Shown piece after piece: positions 42,988-53,819 of a stretch of 64,000 bases of DNA. Numbering within the stretch: the first letter of the stretch is position 1; every line of letters starts with the position of its first letter. Both the position numbers and the translations under genes were made by a program. Origin of the DNA: Prosapia bicincta (lineage: Eukaryota; Arthropoda; Insecta; Hemiptera; Cercopidae); contig JBAIZL010000002.1 in assembly GCA_036971475.1 (NCBI GenBank), positions 170,159,524 through 170,223,523 of the forward strand, in the 5' to 3' direction. The notes beneath the pieces are model-generated. The model searched no databases and was not told where the DNA came from. It saw nothing but the letters and a program-made list of their open reading frames with translations.

Positions 42988-44060
42988 GTAAGTAGTTATA
43001 ATAAGATTTTGTCTTGCTGTTTCTTTAAGCTCCTGCAAAAATTTACTTTTCAATGACTACCCAGAACCTCTTTAGCTCTAAGATATGTTTGACTTTTATA
43101 AATAAATCACTGATTCAAATATGTTTCCTGTGATTTCATCTAATAATTACATGAAATTTTGTTTTAAATAGGCTTTGTCAATGAAAGAACGGTTTTGAAA
43201 CGCATCAGCTCGATAAGATGCTGTCGTTTTTACTCAGTTAAAACAATTAATTATAAAACTTAATAGTCAATTTTTACTGTCTTTTATGATTAAATTATTT
43301 TTCTGGCTTAATTATTTTTTAATAAAACAATGTAACAAATTTCAAAATCAGGGAAACAATAATTAAGTATCTAATTAGCATAAGAGTTTTAAATATTTAT
43401 GAAGACCTTTCACTGAATAATGTCAATGAAATGTTGATATCTCTTATAACAATGAAGTTTTGTTGCTGCCAAACACTGGTCTTAACAAGGACATTTTGGC
43501 TCCCATATCTTCCCTGAATGATTACAATTAAAACATTGAGCATGTTGATTTTAAAATGATATCACATCTCACAAATTCCATAAACTCTATATAATTCAAG
43601 AACCTCTCTGTAATGGTTTTAATAAGTTGTATGTATACTTTATATTCATAAGTTATAAATATATATATATATATATATATATAAAATAAATAAAAATTAT
43701 TTCATGAATATGAATTTAAATTTGAAATTTGGTACTTAACGTAATTTTATAACAGATCTTGTACATGAAAACATGAACATTAAATTTAATATACCTTTAT
43801 ATTTGTACACTTGTAAATAAAATTATAATGTATTATAAAATTTCTAAGTTATTTTAAGTGAATTTCAATTTTGTAGTCTTTGGAATACCCGAGATAAGGT
43901 AAGTTTGAAAAACAATCTTTTTTGAAGTATCAACAAATGTCCTAAATAGTGTTATTCAATGCATTGATGTTATCAGTAGATCCTTATAATTCTATAAATT
44001 AAATGTTAACGCTTTTGTCAGTTACATGAAACTGATCTTCTTTAACTGATTTATTGTTAA
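42988..44060. other. AT-rich noncoding stretch
   Basis: Contains a short (TA)n at about 43661-43683 and nothing else I can support. Confidence 0.5.
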
Positions 44061-44719
44061 GGGGCTATCCTTAAATTATAAACACCATGAGGGGTGGAGG
44101 GTTTACATCTATCGTAACGGAAGGAGTAGGAGGGTATGTAATAGTGTTACATAACTTGAAATTTCAGTTTTGTCTACATTAAAATCTCTTTTTATTTAAT
44201 ACATAAACCTGCCCTATTTTAAATTTTGAGTTAGTAAAATGTACTCAATTAATATTAATATTTGAATATTAATAATGAACTCAAATAAATACAATTTACA
44301 AAATAAAACATGTATTTAAAGTAGTCTATTAAACTTCCTAATTATGAGCATTGTTGGAGAAAAATGTGAGGAACCGTAACCTTGAGCGCTACAGTACACT
44401 GTGCGGACTCACACTGCAGTCTTCATTTATCAAATAAAGCATCAGTTGTTACTTAATAGTAACAGTTCTTAACGAAACAAATTTTTTCAAATTTGATTGC
44501 AACATCTTTTCAGGCCGAACCAGTGAACTCAGAAATACACCAAAATTTGGTCACATTCGGTAATGACTCATCATCATGAGAGGTACATGCGAGTTTGGTA
44601 GACTTCCAAGTTCCCTAAGCCAAACATGACATAAAACTAGATTGTTTGTAAATTTCTGAAATTTGTAGTATTTGTAAACAATGTGTGGAGTTTGTTCTAT
44701 TTTAATATTAGGGTTACTA

Positions 44720-44754
<35 letters not shown>

Positions 44755-45291
44755 TTTTCTGAAGCTAACAGCACCAGTGTTGTCTGTCACAGCATACATG
44801 ACTACTCCGTGGGAAGACGAATATACTCTGGACAATATTACAAATGGGTTGATCACTCTGCATATAATTCATTTGAGTCAAATTTTAATAAAACAATATT
44901 TTTAACTAATGTTTAAATTAATATTGTCTTGACTTTATACAAAACATAAAGTTTATTTTGATTTTGTAATTTCTGTTTGTTTTCAAGTACACATGAGATC
45001 ACATATTAAAAAGAAAGTGTCTCTTATTTCTGTTTTATTTATTTAATAATATTCTTTTTATCTTTCATTATATTACTACTATAATATTTATTGGCATATT
45101 TAATATAGGCCTACTTCTTTAATGGCTTACAAATTCGGCATTCAAAACCATTAACTCTATAAAGAAGGAGGGAATAAGACTGTATTATGTAATTATGGGA
45201 GGAGTTGGTACCATTACTGGTTCGTTATGGAAGAGGAGAGGGGGGTTAGAAATCATCCATTTAAGCATTTTGTAATTTTAGGGATAGCCCG
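44061..45291. mobile_element. Second PIF/Harbinger-like nonautonomous element
   Basis: Left end GGGGCTATCCTTAAATTATA; reverse complement of right end CGGGCTATCCCTAAAATTAC. TAA flanks both sides (44058-44060 and 45292-45294), fitting a TWA target site. Subterminal GGAGG-rich stretches lie near both ends. It is 1231 bp with a (TA)n tract near 44722-44752 and no transposase ORF. Confidence 0.65.
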
Positions 45292-45540
45292 TAATATATT
45301 TCTCTTTCTTAAAAAAAACTGTATTTAAAAAAATATCTGGAAATTATTAACAGTCAACACTTACTTCATGAACACTTTCTTATTTATTCAAACTAGTTGT
45401 TTACAAGGAAGGTAGCTATAAAGCGTAAATGGTTTGTATTGTGTTTGTTTGTTTAATGTTCTTCATTTGTGATTTGGCTTGCTTCTAATTTCATACAGCC
45501 CCAATGTGATGAAATGTCATCCTCTTTGTTGAGGGAGGGG

Positions 45541-45665
45541 GACCTAGAAATTCCCCACATCAAGAAAAAGGACCACATGTCAACAATCTGGAGAAATATG
45601 AAATTTACAAACACACCAAAACAAACAAATTGCTTACATTTTGAATACATAAGAAAAACTTGAAG
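45541..45665 (+). pseudogene. PLE ORF C-terminal scrap
   Basis: + strand frame reads LEIPHIKKKDHMSTI then MKFTNTPKQTN. This parallels the post-endonuclease end of the PLE ORF at 17960-18040 (LEILHINKKGPHLNTLEQYE). Short and isolated. Confidence 0.6.
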
Positions 45666-45711
45666 TTTTGTGTTGTATATCTTGAGTTTTTTTAAATTTT
45701 TCTACTATTGG

Positions 45712-45872
45712 ATCACTTGGCAAAAAACCAATACTTTCTGATATTTTTCAGTAGACGGGGTTCACACTAGGTCAGTGTATTATTCAATGCTGTGAGTCAG
45801 GGATAAGACTCATAGCATTGAACAACACACTGCTAAAAAATATCAGTAAGAAGTGGTTTTTTGCCAAGTAAT
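45712..45872. repeat. Foldback element (about 160 bp) with nested hairpin
   Basis: Outer arms (about 45712-45755 and 45832-45872) and inner arms (CAGTGTATTATTCAATGCTG... and its complement, loop about 10 bp) are reverse complements, so nearly the whole unit folds on itself. Its inner half is repeated, inverted, in 47627-47656, and its outer arm resembles 5748-5778. Confidence 0.8.
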
Positions 45873-47454
45873 ACCAACAGTAATATAACAAAAATATTAT
45901 ATTTTCTTAAATTTTATACAATTACTTTCACTATAAATTTAGCAATTATTTATCTTAGGTACTAAGTTTAAACAAAACTATAATTAAATGATGCTTAACT
46001 AAGTGAATACATTTTGCCGACTAGCCTACATATATAAATTTACAAATTTCTTCTAATTGGAGTGAAATAATATTCAAGAACCATAATTCAAGTGATGTAG
46101 ATATTCATTATTAATGTTATCTCGAAACTAGTCTTTCGTAAACAAGAGTAGTATTTTTAAATACTGAATTCTAAATGCTATTTAAATATATATTGACATG
46201 ACAAACACATTTTTAAAAGCTGAAGATTTTTTTCGATCACTAAACAATGAATAATCAAATCATTTACACTGGATGTAATTAATTATATTTGCAGGTTTAA
46301 TACTCATTTAGATGTAAATAAACTTCCACTGACAATTCATTCATTGAGTATTTTCATGGCCAGGACAATATTTTACTAAACTGTTTAAAATCTACAGCTC
46401 TTGATATCCGCCACAACTCGGTGATCCTTTCTCTCTTAATGTTGCAAATTGTCTGTTGTGATAACAAAGTTTGTCAAACAGCCTTAACCTAATCAGGATC
46501 TGCAATTTTTTGGTTTGTCTACTATATCGGTATAAGCTATCAACCCAGTTTTTGTGAGACCAATGTAAAACAAACATCTGTAAATTGCCACTGGTATCTG
46601 ATTTTCTGTAGTTTCATGTGTCATGTATTTTGTACATGTATTTCTCAGATTTTTTTCTTTCTTTTTTTCAATATAGATCTGTTTTTACTTATTATTATTA
46701 TTTTGTAAAGTAGATTTTAAAACTGGGAAATCACTTTTATTTGAAGTAAAAAGTATTTAAAATTGTACTAATTTTGAAAAGTATTATATAACAAAATATA
46801 GTTGAAACAATTGTTACATATCTAAAACCTTCATTTATTGTTTAATTATTTTTAACAACAACAAAAAAAACTGATATGGTATGAATAAATGTATGGTTTT
46901 AGTTGAATTAAACACTCAAGTGGGAATTATTGTTACCTTGAGTGAATCACTCTAGGAACAAATTAATAACCTTATCATGTGCATGTAAATACACTAATCT
47001 TCAAGATTATATAACACGGTTAATTTTTATAAAATTTTAATTATTGTTTAAGAAGTTCTGCTTTTTAAGTAGGTTACTCAAGCTCTAATAAACCTACATA
47101 TTCCTATTCGTTAGAAAATAATATATATTTTTATACAACCCCGCTTAAACGTTTTAATATCACAACTTGCTCCAACTTATTAAGATAAAATATTTTCCGT
47201 TACATTAAGCAATCATCATAAGTGTCTAGGTTGGCTTCTATATTGCTTTTTTTGCTGGAGTAGGTTTTAAAACAATTTTAATTAATTACAGTATATGTTT
47301 GTACAATTTGTGGGATTATAAATCTTGATGAATGTAATGTACAACAAAACCCATAAGAAAATATATTGATTAGGTATTAACATAAAGTAAGTTAGGCATG
47401 TTTAAATCAGTGATTTAGTAGTTATAGAAATTTGATAACCCCATCAGCTAGTGA
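45873..47454. other. AT-rich noncoding stretch
   Basis: I found no feature to support. A minus-strand open frame at 46392-46577 has no recognisable family. Confidence 0.5.
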
Positions 47455-47700
47455 GTGTATACCATTCCAATTAGCTTTCTTAATCCAGATGTTTTGCAAC
47501 TCTTGGTGAAAGATGGGTACCATTGGGAACATATTGTTTTGGAATTAGTCAGAGGAAACCAAGAGACCTCCTTAAAACTTACAGTTTTTGTGTTGTCACA
47601 TCACCTGAGTAACAGTCTTGTCAGTAATTCACAGCATTGAATAATGCGCTGACCTAGCGCGAAACGCATCTGCTGAATAAATCAGTAAGTAGTGGTTATT
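47455..47700 (+). mobile_element. Probable retroelement 3' end related to the foldback at 45712
   Basis: An open frame (HWEHIVLELVRGNQETSLK...) ends at TCACAGCATTGAATAATGCG. This is followed by CTGACCTAGCGCGAAACGCAT, in which ATGCG/CGCAT pair around CTGA...GAAA, resembling a worn hammerhead block of a PLE tail. The end AATCAGTAAGTAGTGGTT is shared with the foldback at 45712-45872. The ORF family is not recognised. Confidence 0.4.
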
Positions 47701-47953
47701 AACTTCGAAGTTAATACAAAAAAGTATAATAGACCTCCTTAATTATGATACCCTTACCAAGCCATTAGGAACTCCAGTGTTGTAAATCTTTAGATCCCTA
47801 TTTATATTTATAATATGGCATGACTGACTGATTCATAACGTACACACAACCTAAACTATAACAGGGGCAGACTTGAAATTCAGACAGAACTTTCTTTCGG
47901 AAATATAGATGAGCTAAGAAGGAATTTCGTAAAATTTTAAATTTTGTCAAACA

Positions 47954-48238
47954 ACAGCTGTAACTGTTGACTTATGTAAGCAATAGCCTTTGAATATAAC
48001 AGCTGTAACTGTTGACTTATGTAAGCAATAGCCTTTGAATATAACAGCTGTAACTGTTGACTTATGTAAGCAACAGCCTTTGAATATAACAGCTGTAACT
48101 GTTGACTTATGTAAGCAATAGCCTTTGAATATAACAGCTGATAACTGTTGACTTATGTAAGCAATAGCCTTAGAATATAACAGCTGTAACTGTTGACTTA
48201 TGTAAGCAATAGCCTTTGAATATAACAGCTGTAGTTTT
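47954..48238. repeat. 45-bp minisatellite, about 6.3 copies
   Basis: The unit begins ACAGCTGTAACTGTTGACTT and repeats at 47954, 47999, 48044, 48089 and onward, with one copy 1 bp longer. Each unit holds the small inverted repeat AACAGCTGTAACTGTT. Because 45 is a multiple of three, the minus strand shows a 99-codon periodic open frame, which I regard as incidental. Confidence 0.95.
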
Positions 48239-49503
48239 TTGATCATATAAACAATCAGCTATTTTAAACCCATTAAAATGATGGAGTTAAGTAAATCTTT
48301 ATGGTTTCTGTAAAAATGAAAGTGATGGGTAAAATGTTATTTGTGAAATTATAACTCATACCATATTTCCTATTGTGGCTGTTGGTGTCTCTCTTCGTCT
48401 TACATCAGTGCCCGGGACCCCCTTAGCATGGGAAAAAATGACAATTTATAAATAAATTTAAAATGACAAGAAAAATATTATGTTTAACTGCAATTTAGAT
48501 GTAGGGTATTTTGAACGACAATAGAAAATGATATTTAGCTTCTTGTAAATTGATTTCCCTGAGTCAGTATTTCCTCTATTGAACGCACTGTAATAGCCTA
48601 TATTTATTCTAAACTCACCATCCTCCGTAGGATAAAATACATCGTTTTATTACTTTTATTTCTGTCTGAAGTATCCTTCTTAAGAGGCTTATTAGGTTTT
48701 AAGTAGCATTAAAATGTGTTAACATTTTGCTTTGTGGTAAAATACACAGTTTTTGAGTTGGCACCTTAAGATGTGACAAAATAAGCATTGAAGTTACTTG
48801 ATAATTGATAATTATGGGGAAATATTAAAAGTAGGAGATTGTTTATTGATTTAACAGTTACTTAGCTTCCGTTTGTACAATCATAACAATAGTCCTTGTC
48901 CTCTATGGCTGTTTCAGGGGCTGTCAACATCTCTCTGCAATCGTCAGTAGATATCGCTATAGTAGGATCATTAGTTAAAGAATAACTGCTTAATAAATAG
49001 GAGACATAACAAAAACTATAAATAGGCCCTAACATATAATTAACAATTTTGAAGATGGTCAAGGTTTAATTAGGCCCATCAATTTAAAACACGTTTCCGA
49101 GATATCATGACAAGAGGAGCAGACAAACAGGTTTGGTAACACTATCTTTAAATCGGTGAAAATTCTGAGACCATTATAAGAAACCAAATCAACTTATAAA
49201 AATAAATATCCCATATATTTGTTAAAGGTTGATTGGCTTTTTGCTGTCCTTGGACCTAGAATTTAGACCATAATTAGAAAATGTTCGTTGATTATTATCA
49301 TTTTGTGAGTATAAAAAAAAACAAGGCGACTTAAATGAAAATCAATGGTACAGGAATCAAAATGTAAAAATGCCCAAGGTACTCATAGAAAAATAATAAA
49401 CAACCCACTATACTATAACATAAAAAAACACAGATTTAGCATCAATTTGAGTCTTTTCTATGCTGCATTTGCTTAAAACATAAGTTTAAGAGTGGTAAAA
49501 ATT
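48239..49503. other. Mostly noncoding stretch
   Basis: AT-rich; the only item of interest is the possible minus-strand terminal exon at 48862-48985. Confidence 0.5.
48862..48985 (-). CDS. Possible terminal exon of an unidentified minus-strand gene
   Basis: On the minus strand, after a TTAAGCAG acceptor-like site at 48986, a frame reads SLTNDPTIAISTDDCREMLT then APETAIEDKDYCYDCTNGS and a stop. Its balanced, acidic composition differs from AT-driven noise in the area. No upstream exon or family was recognised. Confidence 0.2.
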
Positions 49504-49707
49504 CAATATTTTATATTGAACAATCCGACCCCCCCCCAGCCCTGTTGTAGTTCTAGCCCACCCCCTAGACAAAATCCTGGGTGCGCCCATGTCTCACATA
49601 CACAATACAAAAGTATTTATGTGTGCCATGATATAGTGACATACATCAAACAAAACCTGTGATAAAATTGCTTTTTATCAAGATGTGGGAAAAAATTATT
49701 TAGATTA
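49504..49707. repeat. Dispersed repeat, copy 2 (about 205 bp)
   Basis: Partner of 15686-15894 with a handful of substitutions and small indels. Here the right boundary AAAAATTATTTAGATTA is not followed by a PLE, which supports it as the true end of the repeat. Confidence 0.85.
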
Positions 49708-50186
49708 TAAATATTTTATTGAATTGTCTCAACATTCAACATATTGGTTATCGTGAACAAACGGCTGCAAGATTATTATTTCCTTATTTTTACACAGTAT
49801 CATAATAATATATTTTATTGGTCATTTGGTAATAATGACAACACTATAAAAATAATGCAATTTACTGGTGATTTGTCTCAAAGTAGTTTTGAGGTTTACA
49901 ACATTGAAAATAGCTCAACATTGGCTTCCAAAGGCACATCATGAGTTAGAAAGCGACATACTAGATTAGCAAATATACAAAATAACAGTAACCTCTTGAT
50001 ATCTATAAATCACCTCAAATTGATATAGAAAACTTAATCTGCAGATTAAAGAATAAAGAAACATTCATGGGCAGAAAAATTATGCTCTTCTATGGATTAT
50101 AATGTAAACAAGTAAAATTCACATATAAGTGTTTGTATGATGAACAATGAGTGTAAATAATACAGAACATTTAAATGGAACATGCT
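49708..50186. other. Noncoding spacer
   Basis: AT-rich; nothing recognised. Confidence 0.5.
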
Positions 50187-50202
50187 GGTAAAGTGCAACT
50201 GC
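50187..50202. repeat. Target-site duplication, left
   Basis: GGTAAAGTGCAACTGC, repeated exactly at 51718-51733 on the other side of the non-LTR element. Confidence 0.85.
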
Positions 50203-50496
50203 TGATAAGGCGCACTTGAAAAATGCGCCATTTTATAAGCCTAGAAAAATGGTCAAATCAAAACAAAATGGAGGTTAGTGTGGAGAAAACCACTGCCCAA
50301 CTACTCGCACTCTCAACTAAACCAGCCACATTTCAGGTCCAATACAGGGGCACAAACCTCTAGCAAATAACTCAATCGAGGTATCTCGGCATTATACTAG
50401 ATACCAGGCTTTCCTATACTGAAGCGATTGACTTCAACCAAGTGAGGGGCAACACAAGATGTCCTAAGCACGGCCTACAAAACATATGTCCGTCCA

Positions 50497-50751
50497 GTGA
50501 TGGAATATGGGAACGAAGTTGTGCCTCTCTTCTCTAACAGTACTCTATCTAAATATGACGTGGTCCAAAACAATGCCCTAAGGACGATCACTGGAGGTGC
50601 CAAATCCACCCCCATAGTGGCGATGCAGTTACAATCAGATATAGAACCCCTGGAATCCAGAAGGGGAAAAAGCACTTTAAAATTTTGGGAAAGAGCTAGG
50701 CGAATAGACTCCAGTCACTGGAGTAGTACAGATCAGCAACTCAGAGGTTGA
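50497..50751 (+). pseudogene. Non-LTR RT C-terminal segment
   Basis: Open frame covering the RT-to-RNase H connection (MEYGNEVVPLFSNSTLSKYD, PIVAMQLQSDIEPLESRRG). A frame change of one base joins it to the RNase H ORF at 50748. Confidence 0.75.
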
Positions 50752-51638
50752 AAACACAAACCATCCCCCTCTCGAGCCCAGCACCACTACAAAGTTTCAC
50801 TGAGGTAGTCGACGCTCTGCCAAAAGTAAACCTTCAGCTGCTGAACCCTTTAAGCAGTAAAAAGGAGACCAACCCAAAAGAACTAAGGAAAAACGCTCTC
50901 GAAACCATTCATAATCTTTATCCAAGTAACGAGTGGCTTCATGTCTATACAGACAGTTCATACATACCTGAAACTAATTCTGCTGGGGCAGGATCCTACT
51001 GCGGGTTTTTCCAGCAATCTTCAGCAGTTGGCAGGAACTCTAGTAACTTCGAGGAAGAAATATGTGCCGTCACTGAGGCGGCCAATAGTATGGAGGCGCT
51101 AAACTTACAACCAAGCAGTGTTGTGTTTCTTATAGACTCACAGGCTGCAATCTCTGCCCTCAGCAACAACAAACCCACTGAAAGCCTGAATACCTCGAAC
51201 TGCCACAAGAAATTAGCCAACCTTATTAGCAGGGGCTGGAACGTCAGCCTACAGTGGGTCTCCAGCCACGTGGGCTTTCTAGGAAACGAAAAGGCGGATG
51301 AAATGGCCAAAAAAAGAGCAGAGAAGGAGCAACCTGAAACTCCCCAAACCTTTGAAGCATCAAAATCCCAAATTGACTCTACCATATCCAGGCTCACAAA
51401 GAACCTACTAAGAAACGCATCCACGGGCAAAATATGGGCAAACTTAGCGATCCCAGGCCACATACCTGGTCATCTGGAGAGAAGTGAAGCTGTTGCAAGG
51501 TTCCGCCTGGAAACTGGTTACGACTATCTGCAGGCTCACCTACACTGGCTTGGCTTAGCCGAATCGGACATATGTCCACTCTGTTCCACAGAAATTATAG
51601 TGGCAAGTCACCTGCCCCAAACTCAACCATGCTCTTAA
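50748..51638 (+). CDS. Non-LTR retrotransposon RNase H domain and C-terminal zinc region
   Basis: 296 codons, intact as a frame but part of a truncated element. RNase H would remove the RNA template strand during target-primed reverse transcription. Catalytic positions are visible: D69 (HVYTDSS), E102-E104 (FEEEICAV), D130 (FLIDSQAAIS), H174 and D184 (WVSSHVGFLGNEKADEMAK). The usual TDGS is TDSS. The C-terminus has RLETGYDYLQAHLHWLGLAE and CPLC, the beginning of the CCHC-type end found in these elements. The upstream linker is in another frame. Confidence 0.85.
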   Translation: MKTQTIPLSSPAPLQSFTEVVDALPKVNLQLLNPLSSKKETNPKELRKNALETIHNLYPSNEWLHVYTDSSYIPETNSAGAGSYCGFFQQSSAVGRNSSNFEEEICAVTEAANSMEALNLQPSSVVFLIDSQAAISALSNNKPTESLNTSNCHKKLANLISRGWNVSLQWVSSHVGFLGNEKADEMAKKRAEKEQPETPQTFEASKSQIDSTISRLTKNLLRNASTGKIWANLAIPGHIPGHLERSEAVARFRLETGYDYLQAHLHWLGLAESDICPLCSTEIIVASHLPQTQPCS

Positions 51639-51717
51639 CGACATCACTGCTCGGTACTAGGAGCCTTAGCGTCAAATGGCCCAACTGCCACAGATGGGCA
51701 TTGGATAAAGTAAAGTA

Positions 51718-51733
51718 GGTAAAGTGCAACTGC
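51718..51733. repeat. Target-site duplication, right
   Basis: Exact copy of 50187-50202. Confidence 0.85.
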
Positions 51734-52146
51734 AACCTTTTCAGTCTCCACCAAAGTCACTTCGTGGTTTATTAAACAATGATCTTTCCATGCAAGGCCA
51801 TTTCATCACCTCCAGCTATAAGTATGAATGTTGTTTCAGAAGACTTCATTTAGTGCAAACTAAATTTGGGCCAGAATTATAATCTATAGTAGATTTTCAG
51901 CGTAACATAAGCAGAGTGAGGCACCCTTAATTTTTACATACAAATAGTTTAAAATAAATAAGATAATAGAAATACTAAATTAGTAACAAAAGATTGTTAG
52001 AGAGAGTACTATTAGAGAAAGTTGTTAAAATGATGACAGGGAATATTAATTTGATTTCTCTATCTAGAGTAAAAGTTGTATTCTGAATTAAACTAGTTGA
52101 TATTTTTATCAAGTTTACATTGGAAACAATAAAATTAATTGTTTAA
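51734..52146. other. Noncoding spacer
   Basis: AT-rich; nothing recognised. Confidence 0.5.
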
Positions 52147-52262
52147 TTAATCACTTAAACAATAGTTTAAGACTATCTGAACCTTAAATTTTGTAAATTT
52201 GTTAAAACTTACAAAGACAGAAAATTTTCAATCACTATGTGCTGATCTTCATCAGTGTCTCA
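52147..52262 (-). mobile_element. PLE 3' tail fragment
   Basis: Shared terminus (AATCACTTAAACAATAG) and tail, ending just after the hammerhead-like block at 52260. No ORF portion is retained. Confidence 0.85.
52215..52260 (-). ncRNA. Candidate hammerhead ribozyme with stem II changes on both sides
   Basis: Minus strand: AGACA, CTGATGA, A, stem II GATCA...TGATT, GAAA, ATTTT, C, TGTCT. Relative to the other copies, stem II changed from GATCG/CGATC to GATCA/TGATT, keeping all five pairs (one as G-U). Stem III is AT-only. Confidence 0.55.
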
Positions 52263-53269
52263 ACTGTTTGTTTAGTTAAAAGATACAGCTAATAAACTAT
52301 TATTCACAGATTTAGAAAGGATTACATGGTTTTTACTTACCTGCCTTTGTAACCTGCATTAAACCTGAAACAGTAAAAAGAAAACTTCTGGAAAAGACTG
52401 TAGTACAAATGTAATGTAAAACATTAGATCAAAAGATCATATCTACTAAAGGAAAAAATGCCTGAGTATGTTATTACAGTGTTAGTAGAGAATGAAAAGG
52501 CCCATATAGTTGTACATTATGAGATACATGGAGAATGTGTAATAACCTACATTTTCAGAAAATTAAAATAAATTTTATTTTTGAATCCCTAAAACAGCAG
52601 CCATGAAAAATAATATGAACTAATTTAAAACAATAGTTTTAAGAAATTATTTTTGGTAGCAAGGTATACATAGTAACAAACATAACAAGGTATACATGTT
52701 TTAGAATACTTACAAATTATGAAATCTCTATAATGTATTAAGTATTATTTGAAACAATATTTTATACTGGTTTAAGTGTTTAAAAGTTACCTTTTCTTTT
52801 TTGCAGAATTTATTTCAGCTTTTGATATAAAATAGCTAGTACAAGATCAACATTATAGACAATAAAAAATTACATGATTTGTTTTAGTGTACATCGAGTG
52901 ACGAATGCTGTTCAAATTATTGTGAGATTATTGACAAAAATAAAGGGACACAATATGGAGTTTGCATTGAAAAACCAGTTCCTGTTCTATAGACTCAGCA
53001 GATGCCAAAAGGATAATAATAAAAGTGTACTAAATAGGAAAATTATTATAACTATTTATAAGTCTGAAATATTATATTTTAAGATCAAGAAAAGAACATA
53101 CAAATACAATTTATGGTAATTTGCTGTCAACTCGATACTTAATGAAGGTTAAAAACCCTACTGTTAAACCATTTTAAAAATTTAATTTGGAAAAAATTTG
53201 ATTCAAATTCAACTTCAATTTTATATATATATTTGTTGATGCCATCTTCACAAGAGCTACTAGTTTTCA
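52263..53269. other. AT-rich noncoding stretch
   Basis: Nothing recognised; the open frame at 52874-53119 is Lys/Ile/Asn-rich without a family. Confidence 0.5.
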
Positions 53270-53819
53270 CTAAACACTTGTAAATATTTATAGACTTGCC
53301 TATAATAGCACTTACTTATATTTGTTGAGGATGGCCGTTTCGGGAGATGTGTTCCATTGTCAACTCAGATCGCAACTGATCTCAAGGTTTACGTTGGTTA
53401 GGGTATTAGGGTGGGGATGGGATATTATATTGGTGTGGGTGTATTTTGTGAGTATTAGGAGTTATGATGTCAAAAAGTGCATGTGAGTTGTAATGTAATT
53501 GTATATTGAGTATGTGTGTAGGGTGTAGTTTGAAGTGTCTGAATATTTCGTATTATTCGGTTGTGTAGCGTTCGTTATTTCTGTGTTGTTTATGAAGAGT
53601 TTGTAGGTTAGATGTTATGTCTATGAAGTTATGTTTTGTGGAGTTGAGATGATCGGCAAAGTTTGATTGGTAGTTATTGTTTGTTAGTGCTTTTATATGT
53701 TCTTGGTAACATGTGTGGAAGGGCCTCTCTGTCTGGCCTATGTAAAAACTGAGGCACGTCAACAAATATAAGTAAGTGCTACTATAGGCAAGTTTGTAAA
53801 TATTTACAAAAGTGTTTAG
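53270..53819 (-). mobile_element. Penelope-like element fragment between 60-bp inverted repeats
   Basis: Arms 53270-53328 and 53758-53819 (CAACAAATATAAGTAAGTGC and its complement) are reverse complements with few mismatches. Between them a minus-strand GIY-YIG region reads FYIGQTERPFHTCYQEHIKA then FADHLNSTKHNF. A frame-shifted continuation, THILNIQLHYNSHALFDIIT, follows. This is a different PLE family from the one at 16483, and again lies between inverted copies of one sequence. Confidence 0.8.
53553..53765 (-). pseudogene. PLE GIY-YIG endonuclease fragment
   Basis: Seventy codons with FYIGQTERPFHTCYQEH, the YIG half and arginine/EH region of the nuclease. The GVY half is missing because the inverted-repeat arm interrupts the frame. 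ADHLNSTKHN is the usual HL...GH-type follow-on. Confidence 0.75.

Larger units (their letters stand above)
50203..51717 (+). mobile_element. 5'-truncated non-LTR retrotransposon (RT end, RNase H)
   Basis: The insertion is bounded by a 16-bp target-site duplication and ends in a short TAAAG-type tail. Coding content begins late in RT (SRYLGIILDTRLSY), then KTYVRPVMEYGNEVV and VVQNNALRTITGGAKSTPIV, then RNase H and a C-terminal CPLC segment. The RT palm with its catalytic box is missing, so it was truncated at insertion and is dead. It is far less AT-rich than its surroundings. Confidence 0.9.

Noticed and set aside
43180..43235. GAAACGCATCAGCTCGATAAG as another hammerhead remnant
   Set aside because: The core blocks are out of order and stems do not pair convincingly.
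46392..46577. Minus-strand frame that in a shifted frame reads FYIGLTKTG, suggesting a GIY-YIG scrap
   Set aside because: Too short; the catalytic arginine and the GVY half are absent; no PLE tail nearby.
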